DNA from: Akkermansiaceae bacterium
GTDB lineage: Bacteria; Verrucomicrobiota; Verrucomicrobiia; Verrucomicrobiales; Akkermansiaceae
DNA length: 61,159 nt
Reading direction: 5' to 3'
NCBI GenBank assembly: GCA_903888515.1
Contig: CAISTY010000133.1
Span: 1-61,159, forward strand
Positions 18,546 through 26,650 of this stretch are shown here, piece after piece. Position 1 is the first letter of the stretch; each line of letters starts with the position of its first letter. Both the position numbers and the translations under genes were made by a program. The notes under the pieces are model-generated. The model saw only the letters and a list, made by a program, of their open reading frames with translations, was not told where the DNA came from and made no database searches.

Positions 18546-18755
18546 GATAGAGGATAGAGGATAGAGGATAGAGGATAGAGGATAGAGGATAGAGGATAGA
18601 GGATAGAGGATAGAGGATAGAGGATAGAGGATAGAGGATCGAGGATAGAGGATCGAGGATCGAGGATAGAGGATCGAGGATAGAGGATCGAGGATCGAGG
18701 ATAGAGGATCGAGGATAGAGGATCGAGGATCGAGGATCGAGGATCGAGGATCGTG
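18546..18755. repeat. 210-bp heptanucleotide array, GAT(A/C)GAG x30
   Basis: Thirty uninterrupted heptamers. The first thirteen are all GATAGAG. After that, GATCGAG and GATAGAG alternate irregularly, and the last four full units are GATCGAG, closed by GATCGTG. All six frames stay open because three units make 21 bases, so the apparent long reading frames here (repeating Ser-Ser-Ile-Leu-Asp/Tyr-Pro) are artefacts. It lies between pnp and the DUF2007 gene. Confidence 0.97.
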
Positions 18756-18793
18756 GATGATCTACGATCTCTTCTTCTTCCTCTTCTCTCTTC

Positions 18794-18857
18794 ACCAATG
18801 ACCAATGACCAATGACCAATGACCAATGACTTCTCTCCAATCCACTATCCACTATCC
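18794..18857. repeat. two further period-7 arrays (ACCAATG x5, TCCACTA x2)
   Basis: ACCAATG occurs five times in a row from 18794 to 18828 and continues for two bases. Ten bases later TCCACTA is repeated twice plus TCC (18841-18857). Both have period 7 like the larger array 40 bp away, but with unrelated units. Confidence 0.9.
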
Positions 18858-18937
18858 TCTTCCCATGCCGGCTTGGCGGTTAGAAAAAAAATCGAGCAGG
18901 GATTTGACGCCCTTGTCGCCGACGGGAGAAGAAGAGG

Positions 18938-19011
18938 GCGATTCGAAAATCGCCCCTCCTTGATTTATTCCGCGGCGATTCGGAGATCGCCCCTCCTTGA
19001 TTTATTCCGCG
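18938..19011. repeat. 37-bp tandem duplication covering the end of pnp
   Basis: Units 18938-18974 and 18975-19011 differ at three positions. Each contains GCGATTCGAAAATCGC or its variant, a small hairpin, followed by TCCTTGATTTATTCCGCG. The second unit includes the pnp stop codon and its last codons, so the first unit is a duplicated gene tail placed just downstream. It may act as a double terminator or RNA 3'-end structure. Confidence 0.85.
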
Positions 19012-21146
19012 GTGACGCCTGCGGCTTCGGCTTCGGCGGCCTTTTGCTCGCGGAGCCACGCGCGGCGGCTCATTTTGACGCGGCCTTTTTCATCCACGCC
19101 GAGACATTTGGCGGTGATGATCTGGCCTTTTTTGACGACGTCCTCGACATTTTCGGTGCGGCCTTCGGCCAATTCGGACACGTGGATCAGGCCGTCCTTG
19201 CCTGGCAGCACTTCCATGAACGCGCCGAAGGCCGTGATGGAAACGACTTTTCCGGTGTAGGTTTTGCCCACTTCGATTTCCTGGAACATGCGTTCGATCA
19301 TTGATTTCGCGCGTTCGAGGCCCTCCGCCTTGGACGCGTAGATGTGGACGGTTCCGTCGTCCTCGATGTTGATCTCGGCGCCGGACTCAGCCTGGATGCC
19401 CTTGATGTTCTTGCCACCCGGGCCGATGAGTTCGCCGATGCGGTCGGGGGGGATTTTCACCGTGACAATGCGCGGGGCATGCGGGCTGAGTTCGTTAGGA
19501 GCCGAGATGGACTCGGCCATTTTCACCAACACCTTCTCGCGGCCAGCCTTGGCGATGTGGATCGCCTCCTCGAGCATGGCGATGGGCAGGCCAGCCAGCT
19601 TGAGGTCCAACTGATAGCCGGTGACCCCTTCGCTGGTGCCACAAAGCTTGAAGTCCATGTCACCATAGAAATCTTCCGAACCGATGATATCGAGCAGCAT
19701 TTTGTGCTGCTTGAGCGAACCGTCATCATTGGTTTCCGTGACCAAACCGACCGAGATGCCACTCACCGGGCGGACCAGCGGGACCCCTGCATCGAGCAGA
19801 GCCATGGTGCCGGCACACACGGAGGCCATCGAGGTGGAACCGTTGGATTCGGTGACCTCCGAGGACACGCGGATGGCGTAAGGGAAGTCCGCCTCATCCG
19901 GCAGGACCGGTTCGATGGAGCGCTCGGCGAGTGATCCGTGGCCGATTTCGCGGCGGTTGATGCCTCCCATGCGGCCGGTTTCACCGACCGAGAAGGGAGG
20001 AAAGTGATAGTGGAGGATGAAGCGCTTGTTGTCTTCTCCGCCGGCGTAGTTGTCGAAGTGTTGTTTTTCATCGGCCGGGGCCAGGGTGGTGATGGCCAGC
20101 GCCTGGGTTTCGCCGCGGGAAAACAGGGCCGAGCCATGAACGCGCGGCAGCGTGCCGACTTCGCCGTAAAGCGGGCGCAGTTCGCCGATGCTGCGGCCAT
20201 CGGCGCGCACGCCTTTTTCCATGATGGAAATGCGGAAGGCTTTCTTCTGAAGATATTCGAAAGCCTGCTCGACATCGAAATCCGTGGCTTCCGGAGCACG
20301 CTCCTTGATGGCGGCTTCCACTTCGTCACGCAACGCCCCGACTTTCCCGGCGCGCTCGGTCTTGGTCGGCGCATAGATGGCGGATTCAATCCGGTCACCG
20401 GCGATTTCATAGGCAATCTCCAGCAGATTTTCCTTAGCGAGGATGGGGGTGAATTCGCGCTTGGTTTTGCCGGCGAGCAGAACGAGTTCTTCCTGCAGGA
20501 CCACCAGCTTGCTAACAGCTTCCTGGGCGAAGTGGAGGGCCTTGATGAATTCCTCTTCGGGGAGTTCGTCGGCCTGGCCTTCGATCATGATCACATCGGT
20601 CTTGTTGCCGACGTAGATCAGATCGAGATCGCTGTTAGTGCGCTGATCATGGGTCGGGTTGATCACGAACTGACCGTCCACACGTCCGACGCGCACCGCC
20701 CCGATCGGGCCGGCAAAGGGAATGTCTGACAGACAAAGGGCGGCGGAAGCACCGTTCATCGAGAGGATGTCCGAATCGTTTTCACCATCGGCGCTGAGCA
20801 GAATGGCGATGATTTGTGTGTCGTAGAAATATCCTTTCGGGAAGAGCGGACGCAGCGGGCGGTCCGTCATGCGGCAGGTGAGGATTTCCTTTTCGGTGGG
20901 GCGGCCTTCGCGTTTGAAATAGCCCCCGGGGAAAACGCCGGCGGCGGAGGCTTTTTCCTTATATTCCACGGATAGCGGGAACCAGGTTTGGCCGGCTTTC
21001 ACCTTGGTGGCGGAAACGGCGGTGACCAGGATGATCGTGTCACCGCAGCGGACGGTAACGGCACCGTCGGCGAGTTTGGCAAGTTTGCCGGTTTCGAACG
21101 TGATCGGATTGGATCCAACGTCGCTCGTGAGTGTGTGAATATTCAT
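19002..21146 (-). CDS. pnp: polyribonucleotide nucleotidyltransferase
   Basis: A 714-aa phosphorolytic 3'-5' exoribonuclease of the RNA degradosome. Two RNase PH domains (first around EYKEKASAAGVFPGGYFKRE, second around SALFSRGETQALAI) flank a helical domain. A KH domain (IGPGGKNIKGIQAESGAEIN) and an S1 domain (YTGKVVSITAFGAFMEVLPG) follow. ATG 21146 gives the usual MNIHTLTSDVG start; the upstream in-frame extension is leader. It lies downstream of rpsO in the widely conserved rpsO-pnp order. Its last codons fall in a 37-bp duplication. Confidence 0.97.
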   Translation of the reverse strand: MNIHTLTSDVGSNPITFETGKLAKLADGAVTVRCGDTIILVTAVSATKVKAGQTWFPLSVEYKEKASAAGVFPGGYFKREGRPTEKEILTCRMTDRPLRPLFPKGYFYDTQIIAILLSADGENDSDILSMNGASAALCLSDIPFAGPIGAVRVGRVDGQFVINPTHDQRTNSDLDLIYVGNKTDVIMIEGQADELPEEEFIKALHFAQEAVSKLVVLQEELVLLAGKTKREFTPILAKENLLEIAYEIAGDRIESAIYAPTKTERAGKVGALRDEVEAAIKERAPEATDFDVEQAFEYLQKKAFRISIMEKGVRADGRSIGELRPLYGEVGTLPRVHGSALFSRGETQALAITTLAPADEKQHFDNYAGGEDNKRFILHYHFPPFSVGETGRMGGINRREIGHGSLAERSIEPVLPDEADFPYAIRVSSEVTESNGSTSMASVCAGTMALLDAGVPLVRPVSGISVGLVTETNDDGSLKQHKMLLDIIGSEDFYGDMDFKLCGTSEGVTGYQLDLKLAGLPIAMLEEAIHIAKAGREKVLVKMAESISAPNELSPHAPRIVTVKIPPDRIGELIGPGGKNIKGIQAESGAEINIEDDGTVHIYASKAEGLERAKSMIERMFQEIEVGKTYTGKVVSITAFGAFMEVLPGKDGLIHVSELAEGRTENVEDVVKKGQIITAKCLGVDEKGRVKMSRRAWLREQKAAEAEAAGVTAE

Positions 21147-21318
21147 ATTTGTTCTTTTCTTGTTTCTTCTTTTTGTGGTGCATACAGCCAACCCGACAGG
21201 GTGCCGGGGTGGCATTCGGTTTTTCAGGACAATACCTGCCGTTCCGATCTAACGGAGCGGTGGCGGGAATGGCCTGCGTCCCGGGCGGAACGGATGTGAG
21301 CCCGGGGCGTTTTCGCGC

Positions 21319-21349
21319 GACCGCCACAGGTGATATTCCCGTGGCGGTC
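21319..21349 (-). promoter_or_regulatory. rpsO-pnp intergenic RNA stem-loop
   Basis: GACCGCCAC (21319-21327) and GTGGCGGTC (21341-21349) form a perfect 9-bp stem with a 13-base loop, 13 bases beyond the rpsO stop and about 170 bases before pnp. In Escherichia coli a hairpin in the same place is cut by RNase III and used by PNPase for autocontrol. That this one works likewise is inference. Confidence 0.55.
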
Positions 21350-21362
21350 TGGCGGAAAGTGT

Positions 21363-21620
21363 TTAGCGGCGAAGTCCGAGGGCTTGGATGACTTGCAGGT
21401 ATTTCGCCTCGGAACCTTTCTTGATGAAGTCCAGCAACTTGCGGCGCTGGGAAACCATGGTCAGGAGGCCGCGGCGGGACGAGAAATCCTTCTTGTGAAG
21501 GTTCAGATGGTCCGTCAGGTGGAAAATCCGCTGGGTGAGGAGTGCCACTTGATAAGGGGCGCTGCCGGTGTCACCTTCATGGAGTTGATAGTCTTTGAGG
21601 TTGATGTCTTTTTCGCTCAT
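21363..21620 (-). CDS. rpsO: 30S ribosomal protein S15
   Basis: An 85-aa S15, which binds 16S rRNA at the h20-h22 junction. The sequence has the family signatures [35 protein letters not shown] and [14 protein letters not shown] 21620 is used because the upstream open-frame residues do not resemble S15. It is slightly shorter than the common 88-89 aa. It is first in the rpsO-pnp pair. Confidence 0.96.
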   Translation of the reverse strand: MSEKDINLKDYQLHEGDTGSAPYQVALLTQRIFHLTDHLNLHKKDFSSRRGLLTMVSQRRKLLDFIKKGSEAKYLQVIQALGLRR

Positions 21621-21804
21621 GTTCTTAGGGGATGAGTCCAGCGCTTGCCAGACCGTCCTTGGTTGAGGGTTGCCGGGGGAAAATACCCCGAAATACGGGC
21701 ATGGCAAGACAAATGGTGGCCCGCCTTAAGAATTCGCACAATACAGGGGTGCCAGATGGACGCCATGCTTGACTCGGGACGGGGAAGCAGGCATCTCTTG
21801 CCGC

Positions 21805-22467
21805 ATGAAACCGCAGCGCTTCGTATCTTTGTGTATTGCCATGGCGTTGTCCTGTGGACTTGCACCGGCCCAGAAAAAGCCCGCTGCCGCGCCACCGCCA
21901 GCGGAAGGCGAGGTCATCAGTGAACCGGTGCCGCCGCAAGTGGAAGCCTCTGCCGTGGCCGCGGTGGCGAAGTTGGGCGATGAGGTGGTGCTCGGGCGCT
22001 ATCAGATGGCGGTAGAGCGGATGAATCCGATGTGGAAGGAGCGTGCCGCCCGGCGCATGGGCGGCATGGATGCCCTTGAGAAACAACTGGCCAGCGTGGC
22101 CGCACAGATGGTGCAGCAGGGCATCAGCATGATTTCTTTCAAGCCGCAAGGGCAACCGCGTTCGTATGAGGTTGCCCCCGGCAAAAAAGTGGTGAAAGAA
22201 AACGGGGTGGACACCGAGAAATTGGTTTTCACCAAGTGGTTGGTGCTGGTGCCGACTGTTAGAAAGATCCGGATCATGCGGGAAGGCACCCCGAAGCCGC
22301 TGGTGATCGAGAGCATCGGCTATCAGGTCGCCATTTCCGACAAGGGCAAGAACGATTGGACCTTCATTGATGGAGCGGGCCTCAGTGTGAACGATTTGCG
22401 CGGACTGTTCGTCACGCTGCCACAAAACATGGAACTGCCGCCGGTGGAACAACGCGAATCACGTTAG
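21805..22467 (+). CDS. secreted hypothetical protein
   Basis: 220 aa from ATG 21805, followed by the signal peptide KPQRFVSLCIAMALSCGLAPAQ and a Pro/Ala-rich linker. The rest is a soluble domain with no family I recognise; motifs such as FTKWLVLVPTVRKIRIM and WTFIDGAGLSVNDLRGLFV suggest an alpha/beta fold. The upstream ATG 21769 would bury the signal. It ends 9 bp before the SET-domain gene and is probably cotranscribed with it. Confidence 0.7.
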   Translation: MKPQRFVSLCIAMALSCGLAPAQKKPAAAPPPAEGEVISEPVPPQVEASAVAAVAKLGDEVVLGRYQMAVERMNPMWKERAARRMGGMDALEKQLASVAAQMVQQGISMISFKPQGQPRSYEVAPGKKVVKENGVDTEKLVFTKWLVLVPTVRKIRIMREGTPKPLVIESIGYQVAISDKGKNDWTFIDGAGLSVNDLRGLFVTLPQNMELPPVEQRESR

Positions 22468-22476
22468 AAGCACGTC

Positions 22477-23046
22477 ATGGCGGCAAGAAGCAAGCAATTC
22501 ATCGAGCGGCAGGCACTGCACCGCAAACTGCTCGCCCTGTGGCAGCAGGGGCAGAGCCCGTACTGTGAGGTTCGCGGGTCGGAGATCCACGGTCGTGGGG
22601 TGTATGCCAGATGTTTCATCCCGGGAAAAACCCGGATCTGCGAATATGTCGGCGAAATCATCGACAAGAAACAGAGCGCGCGCCGGGGGGTGGCCCTGCA
22701 CGCGAAGTCCATGGAAACCGGCGACGCGGCGGTGTATATTTTCACGCTTTCGAAGAACTTCGACATTGACGGCAACGTGCCATGGAACACGGCGCGCTTG
22801 ATCAACCATTCGTGCTCGCCGAATTGCGAGGCATGGATCGAGGGGCGGCGGATTTTCATACACGCGCTGCGCGACATTCGCGCGGGCGAGGAACTCACGT
22901 ATGATTACGGCTTCGATGTGGATTGTTATGAGGAACATCCGTGCCGGTGCGGCGAACCGGAATGTGTCGGCCACATCGTCAGCCGCGAGCAATGGCCGGA
23001 ACTCCGGAAACTGCTCAAAAGCAAGCGCGGCAAGAAACCCAGCTAA
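22477..23046 (+). CDS. SET-domain protein lysine methyltransferase
   Basis: A 189-aa cytoplasmic enzyme with a complete SET domain: GRGVYARCFIPGKTRICEYVGE near residues 39-60, the cofactor-binding NHSCSPNC at 110-117, and ELTYDYGF at 139-146 with the catalytic tyrosines. A post-SET zinc cluster follows (Cys156, Cys158, Cys163, paired with the Cys of NHSC). The family transfers methyl groups from S-adenosylmethionine to lysines; the substrate here is unknown. It overlaps the oppositely oriented next gene by 4 bp. Confidence 0.85.
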   Translation: MAARSKQFIERQALHRKLLALWQQGQSPYCEVRGSEIHGRGVYARCFIPGKTRICEYVGEIIDKKQSARRGVALHAKSMETGDAAVYIFTLSKNFDIDGNVPWNTARLINHSCSPNCEAWIEGRRIFIHALRDIRAGEELTYDYGFDVDCYEEHPCRCGEPECVGHIVSREQWPELRKLLKSKRGKKPS

Positions 23047-23366
23047 CCGCCCTGCATGAGTTGGAAGCCCCACCAGACGAGCGTGCAGGTGGCGATGACG
23101 AGCAGCAGCAGCAGCAAGAGGCTGCGGTTCTGGGTGCGCAGGACGTTGACGACTTCGCCGCGCGAGACCAACTGTTCATGCTGGATGCGGTCGACGCGCA
23201 CCTGGATTTCTTCCAGCGGTGGCATCGTGACATCATTTTCGCGGCGTTCGCGGGCGATTCTTTCGCGGATTTCCGCGGATTCCCTCTCGCGTTTGAGGAG
23301 TTGCAGTTCCGCTTCGCGGATTTTGGCCAACTCCAGTTCTTCCATGCTGCGGGTGCTGCGTCTCAT
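23043..23366 (-). CDS. coiled-coil protein with C-terminal membrane anchor
   Basis: A 107-aa protein. Residues 5-45 are strongly charged and helical (ELELAKIREAELQLLKRERE). Residues 79-101 are a hydrophobic anchor (SLLLLLLLVIATCTLVWWGF). The topology, with a cytoplasmic coiled coil and a tail anchor, resembles the gene just upstream, so the two may form one membrane complex. No family is recognised. Confidence 0.6.
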   Translation of the reverse strand: MRRSTRSMEELELAKIREAELQLLKRERESAEIRERIARERRENDVTMPPLEEIQVRVDRIQHEQLVSRGEVVNVLRTQNRSLLLLLLLVIATCTLVWWGFQLMQGG

Positions 23367-23381
23367 GGCGGAACGTGGCGG

Positions 23382-24014
23382 TTATTTTAACAGATAGATA
23401 ACGAGTGCCACGCCGCCGAGGACGCACACCGGCAGGTTGAAGGCAAAGCCGTTGCGGAGATTGGTGAGAAACTCGGATGCCGCCGCGTGGTTTTTGTGCG
23501 CCCGCTTGCGTTTGGACTCCCGCCCGAAAATCGCGCCGCTGCGACTCCCTGCGAAATGCGCGGCGGCCTGGTCATACTCCTCTTCGGCAAGATCAATGGC
23601 CATGGTCGCCCGCTCCAGTTTGTCGGAGAGGTTTTCGCGGATCCATTGATCAGGGTTGATTTTCTGGATTTTGTCGAGGTGGGCGGCGAAGCAGGTACGG
23701 CACTGCTCGACATCCTCGGCCTCGTTGCGGATTTCAAACAAGACGCGATCGATGAGTGTGAGCGACGTGGTGAGTTGTTCAGTCAGTTCGGCCTGATGGG
23801 TCACGAAGGCGCGCTTGCGGTTTGTGAGTTCCTCGAGTTCCTGTTTCTGGCGTTCCAATTGCTCGCGTTGCTCTTGGATGCGATCCAATTCCTCTTGGGC
23901 ATCCTTGAGTTTGCGGTCGTAATCCTCGGTGCGATCAGACAGGCCGGAGGGCTGCATTTCCATTTGTGTCGAACGGATTCTGAGGTGGTGGGTGTGATCG
24001 GTAGAGGTAGCCAT
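23382..24014 (-). CDS. coiled-coil protein with C-terminal membrane anchor
   Basis: 210 aa from ATG 24014; ATG 24068 would add 18 residues and cannot be excluded because neither start has a clear ribosome site. Residues about 25-90 are a long coiled coil (from DYDRKLKDAQEEL to ELEELTNRKRAF). A basic KRKRAHKNH stretch comes before a final hydrophobic segment (FNLPVCVLGGVALVIYLLK). It is followed after 15 bp by a similarly built smaller protein. No function is recognised. Confidence 0.6.
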   Translation of the reverse strand: MATSTDHTHHLRIRSTQMEMQPSGLSDRTEDYDRKLKDAQEELDRIQEQREQLERQKQELEELTNRKRAFVTHQAELTEQLTTSLTLIDRVLFEIRNEAEDVEQCRTCFAAHLDKIQKINPDQWIRENLSDKLERATMAIDLAEEEYDQAAAHFAGSRSGAIFGRESKRKRAHKNHAAASEFLTNLRNGFAFNLPVCVLGGVALVIYLLK

Positions 24015-24161
24015 GGGTGCGGGTGGTTGGAAAGATGCTTGCGCTTTACCATAAACCACTTCATTCATCCAACAAAATATTTCACTTTTGTTTAATAAAG
24101 CACCGCGCGCTCATTTTCCGGCGCTTCCGGGTACCGTGATAACAGGTCGGCAGAGGCCATC

Positions 24162-24575
24162 TCAGATATGAAACATCGGTCCGCCCGGGTTGTGAGCGAG
24201 GGTCTCCAGGGTGATGGCGTCAAGCGCCTGCTGGAGGGCTGAGGAAATCTGATCCCAGGCGAAGCGGACGGACTGGCCGGATTCGCCATCGCGGGCCACC
24301 GAACATTGGAGCAACGAGGGGTCCACGGCATCCACCACATGGCGCAGGGTGATGACACCGGGCATGCGGGCGAGCAGGTAGCCGCCGGACTGGCCACGGC
24401 GGCTTTCGACGAGTCCGGCGCGGCGGAGATCATTGAGAATCTGCACCAAAAAGTTGGCCGAGACGGCTTCTCGTTGCGCTAAATCCTCAAGACGTGTAAG
24501 AGTACGTCCGTCATGGTGCTGCGCGAGCTGTACCAACGCCCGGCACGCGTATTCCAATTTCTGCGATATCTTCAT
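24162..24575 (-). CDS. Rrf2-family transcription regulator (CymR-like)
   Basis: A 137-aa winged-helix regulator: MKISQKLEYACRALVQLA, DLAQREAVSANFLVQILNDL and SRRGQSGGYLLAR are the classical Rrf2 DNA-binding elements. It lacks the three clustered cysteines that hold the Fe-S cluster in IscR and NsrR (only one Cys, in SLLQCSVARD), so a non-cluster, CymR-like mode is more likely. Divergence from cysE agrees with control of cysteine synthesis. Its start codon (24573-24575) overlaps that of cysE by 2 bp. Confidence 0.85.
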   Translation of the reverse strand: MKISQKLEYACRALVQLAQHHDGRTLTRLEDLAQREAVSANFLVQILNDLRRAGLVESRRGQSGGYLLARMPGVITLRHVVDAVDPSLLQCSVARDGESGQSVRFAWDQISSALQQALDAITLETLAHNPGGPMFHI

Positions 24576-25437
24576 GAGCCCATCCCAACAGACCGAAACC
24601 CAGTCGGCGAGCACGAATGCCGACAAGCTGTGTGTCGGGGAATCCATCGACCTCGGGAATGCATGGGAATCGTTGCGCGATGAGGCCCGGCGGATGGTCG
24701 CCGCGGAGCCGGCGCTGCAGCAACTGGTGGACAATGTGATCCTTTCGCGTGCAACGCTCGCTGCCGGATTGGGAGCCCATCTGGCCCGGCGCATGGCACG
24801 CGAGGACATGCCCAGGGACGCCATGGAACAGCTTTTCACCGAGGTATTAGCCAAGTATCCGCACATCGTTGAACGCGTGATGCGCGACATGCACGCCATG
24901 TTCGAACGGGATGCCGCCTGCTTCTCGCTGTTAGAGCCGCTGCTTTTTTTCAAGGGTTTCCTGGCGTTGACGAGCTATCGGATTTCCCATCAACTCTGGC
25001 ACGATGGACGGCGCTGGCTGGCGCTTTACATGCAAAGCATCGCCAGCGAATCCTTCGCCGTGGACATCCATCCGGCCGCCCGCATCGGCTGCGGCATCTT
25101 CCTCGACCACGCCACATCCTTTGTCGTCGGGGAAACGGCCATCATAGAAGACGATGTGTCGATCCTGCATGAAGTCACGCTCGGCGGCACCGGCAAAATG
25201 GCGGGCGAGCGCCATCCTATCATCCGCTCCGGAGTGCTGCTCGGCGCGGGCGCGAAAATCCTCGGCCGGGTGGAAATCGGCACCGGCGCGAAAGTGGGGG
25301 CCGGCAGCGTGGTGCTCAACGATGTGCCACCCCATACCACGGTGGCGGGCGTGCCGGCTGTCATCGTCGGAGCATCCAGCGAAGCGAATCCGGCGATCGA
25401 AATGAACCAGAAACTCAACTGCGGAAGAACCGCCTGA
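24574..25437 (+). CDS. cysE: serine O-acetyltransferase
   Basis: A 287-aa enzyme that makes O-acetylserine, the carbon skeleton for cysteine. The helical SAT N-domain (WESLRDEARRMVAAEPAL) leads into the left-handed beta-helix with the catalytic His/Asp segment IFLDHATSFVVGETA, the HEVTLGGTGK loop and hexapeptide repeats ending VAGVPAVIVG. ATG 24574 overlaps the start codon of the opposite Rrf2 gene; the next in-frame ATG lies inside the conserved N-domain. The lipoprotein gene follows after 4 bp. Confidence 0.93.
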   Translation: MSPSQQTETQSASTNADKLCVGESIDLGNAWESLRDEARRMVAAEPALQQLVDNVILSRATLAAGLGAHLARRMAREDMPRDAMEQLFTEVLAKYPHIVERVMRDMHAMFERDAACFSLLEPLLFFKGFLALTSYRISHQLWHDGRRWLALYMQSIASESFAVDIHPAARIGCGIFLDHATSFVVGETAIIEDDVSILHEVTLGGTGKMAGERHPIIRSGVLLGAGAKILGRVEIGTGAKVGAGSVVLNDVPPHTTVAGVPAVIVGASSEANPAIEMNQKLNCGRTA

Positions 25438-25441
25438 CAAC

Positions 25442-26434
25442 ATGCCAGCCCGACTCATCACCCTCCTGCTCGTCGTTCTTGTCGCCGCCTCGTGCGACAA
25501 ACTGAAAAACCTTGCCGCCAAAACCTCTACTTTGATGAAGGCGAAAATCACCGGGCAAGCCGATGAGAGCGAGAGTCTCAAGGTGGACGAACAACTCCAG
25601 AAACTCGTCGATCAAACCGCTGAAGGGGCGGTTTTTCGCAAGGATTTGCCGTTTCCATCGCATCTCGAAGTGTCCACCACACGCCGCCATGAAATGTCCG
25701 GCCGGTTCTTTGAGTCGTCCGCCATCGGCAAGCAGGCGGATGTGTTGAAGGGCACCCAGACCACCCTCACGCAATTCAAACGTGAGGGCGACATGATCCG
25801 CTACACGCTCGAACAATCGGATTTTGCGTTGCCTGTCTCCGACAAAGCGGAGGCGGAGAAAAAAACCGCCCCCAAGACCACCGCGGCGGCGGCGTCCGCC
25901 GCCCAACCCGTGACCTTCCGCAAGACCGGAAAATCCTGGGGGGCGGATCAACGCGGTGATTTCCGGGCTGCGGCTCTGGTGCAGGAACTCGCTCCGGTGT
26001 TCGATCAACTTCTGATAGAGAACGCGTTGGCATCGCGTCCGTTGTGGTTCGCGAATCACCGCTTCAAGGTGGGGGATCCGGTTGTCGTGACCGGCGACGT
26101 CCTGCCCATGCTGATAGCCGGGAATGCGAAGGGCTCGTTGACGCTCAAGCTCGAATCCTTCGAACCCGTAGAAGGACATCCCTGCGGCGTGTTCTCGATC
26201 ACCGGCGACTACCAACGGAAGTCATTCCCGGATTTCGAAGGCCGTTTCATCGACGAGGAGGTCACCATCCAATCCGGAAAAATCTGGCTCTCGCTTGTCT
26301 ATCCGATCATCCTCAGGGAGGATCTGGACACCATCCGATCTTTCAAATCCGGAGGGCGTGGAGGCCTCGTGAGTCGGGGCCAGGGCTCCGTCAAGGTTTC
26401 CGTGAAGCGTGTCTGGAAGTGCTTGGCCCCATGA
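25442..26434 (+). CDS. putative lipoprotein of unknown function
   Basis: A 330-aa protein with a lipoprotein signal: a hydrophobic LITLLLVVLVAAS followed by Cys, so the mature protein would be anchored by a lipidated cysteine. An Ala/Lys-rich linker near residues 135-155 separates two globular parts. No family is recognised. It begins 4 bp after cysE, so it is probably cotranscribed, though a metabolic link to cysteine is not evident. Confidence 0.7.
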   Translation: MPARLITLLLVVLVAASCDKLKNLAAKTSTLMKAKITGQADESESLKVDEQLQKLVDQTAEGAVFRKDLPFPSHLEVSTTRRHEMSGRFFESSAIGKQADVLKGTQTTLTQFKREGDMIRYTLEQSDFALPVSDKAEAEKKTAPKTTAAAASAAQPVTFRKTGKSWGADQRGDFRAAALVQELAPVFDQLLIENALASRPLWFANHRFKVGDPVVVTGDVLPMLIAGNAKGSLTLKLESFEPVEGHPCGVFSITGDYQRKSFPDFEGRFIDEEVTIQSGKIWLSLVYPIILREDLDTIRSFKSGGRGGLVSRGQGSVKVSVKRVWKCLAP

Positions 26435-26443
26435 CCCATGGCG

Positions 26444-26472
26444 GCCGGCATTGCCGGCGGTGAGGGTTTTTC
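26444..26472 (+). terminator. probable rho-independent terminator
   Basis: GCCGGC (26444-26449), spacer ATT, GCCGGC (26453-26458), then a run of five T. It stands 10 bp after the lipoprotein stop and would end the cysE-lipoprotein transcript before the opposite tRNA. Confidence 0.5.
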
Positions 26473-26480
26473 GAACAGGA

Positions 26481-26557
26481 TGGCGGAACGGACGGGACTT
26501 GAACCCGCGGCCTCCAACGTGACAGGCTGGCGCTCTAACCAACTGAGCTACCGCTCC
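26481..26557 (-). tRNA. tRNA-Asp (anticodon GTC)
   Basis: A 77-nt tRNA with encoded CCA. The acceptor arms GGAGCGG and CCGTTCC pair with one G-U. The D arm is AGCTCAGTTGGTTAGAGC, the anticodon stem CCAGC/GTTGG encloses CTGTCAC giving GTC, and the T arm contains GGGTTCAAGTCCC. It lies between the cysE operon and fabD. Confidence 0.97.
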
Positions 26558-26650
26558 ATGCACTGTTCGGCGAGGCGGAAGCTATGGGACCGCCCGATTG
26601 TGCGCAACACCTTTTTTTGACCTGCGGGAAATTTTTTCGAAGATTTTTTT

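Noticed and set aside
18442..18852. Long minus-strand reading frames of repeating Ser-Ile-Leu-Asp/Tyr-Pro
   Set aside because: They are produced by the period-7 array, which leaves all frames open; no start signal or non-repetitive coding part.
18546..18857. CRISPR array
   Set aside because: Units are 7 bp without spacers; no cas genes are present in the window.
26222..26563. Minus-strand frame over tRNA-Asp and the lipoprotein gene end
   Set aside because: It is a shadow frame crossing a tRNA gene.
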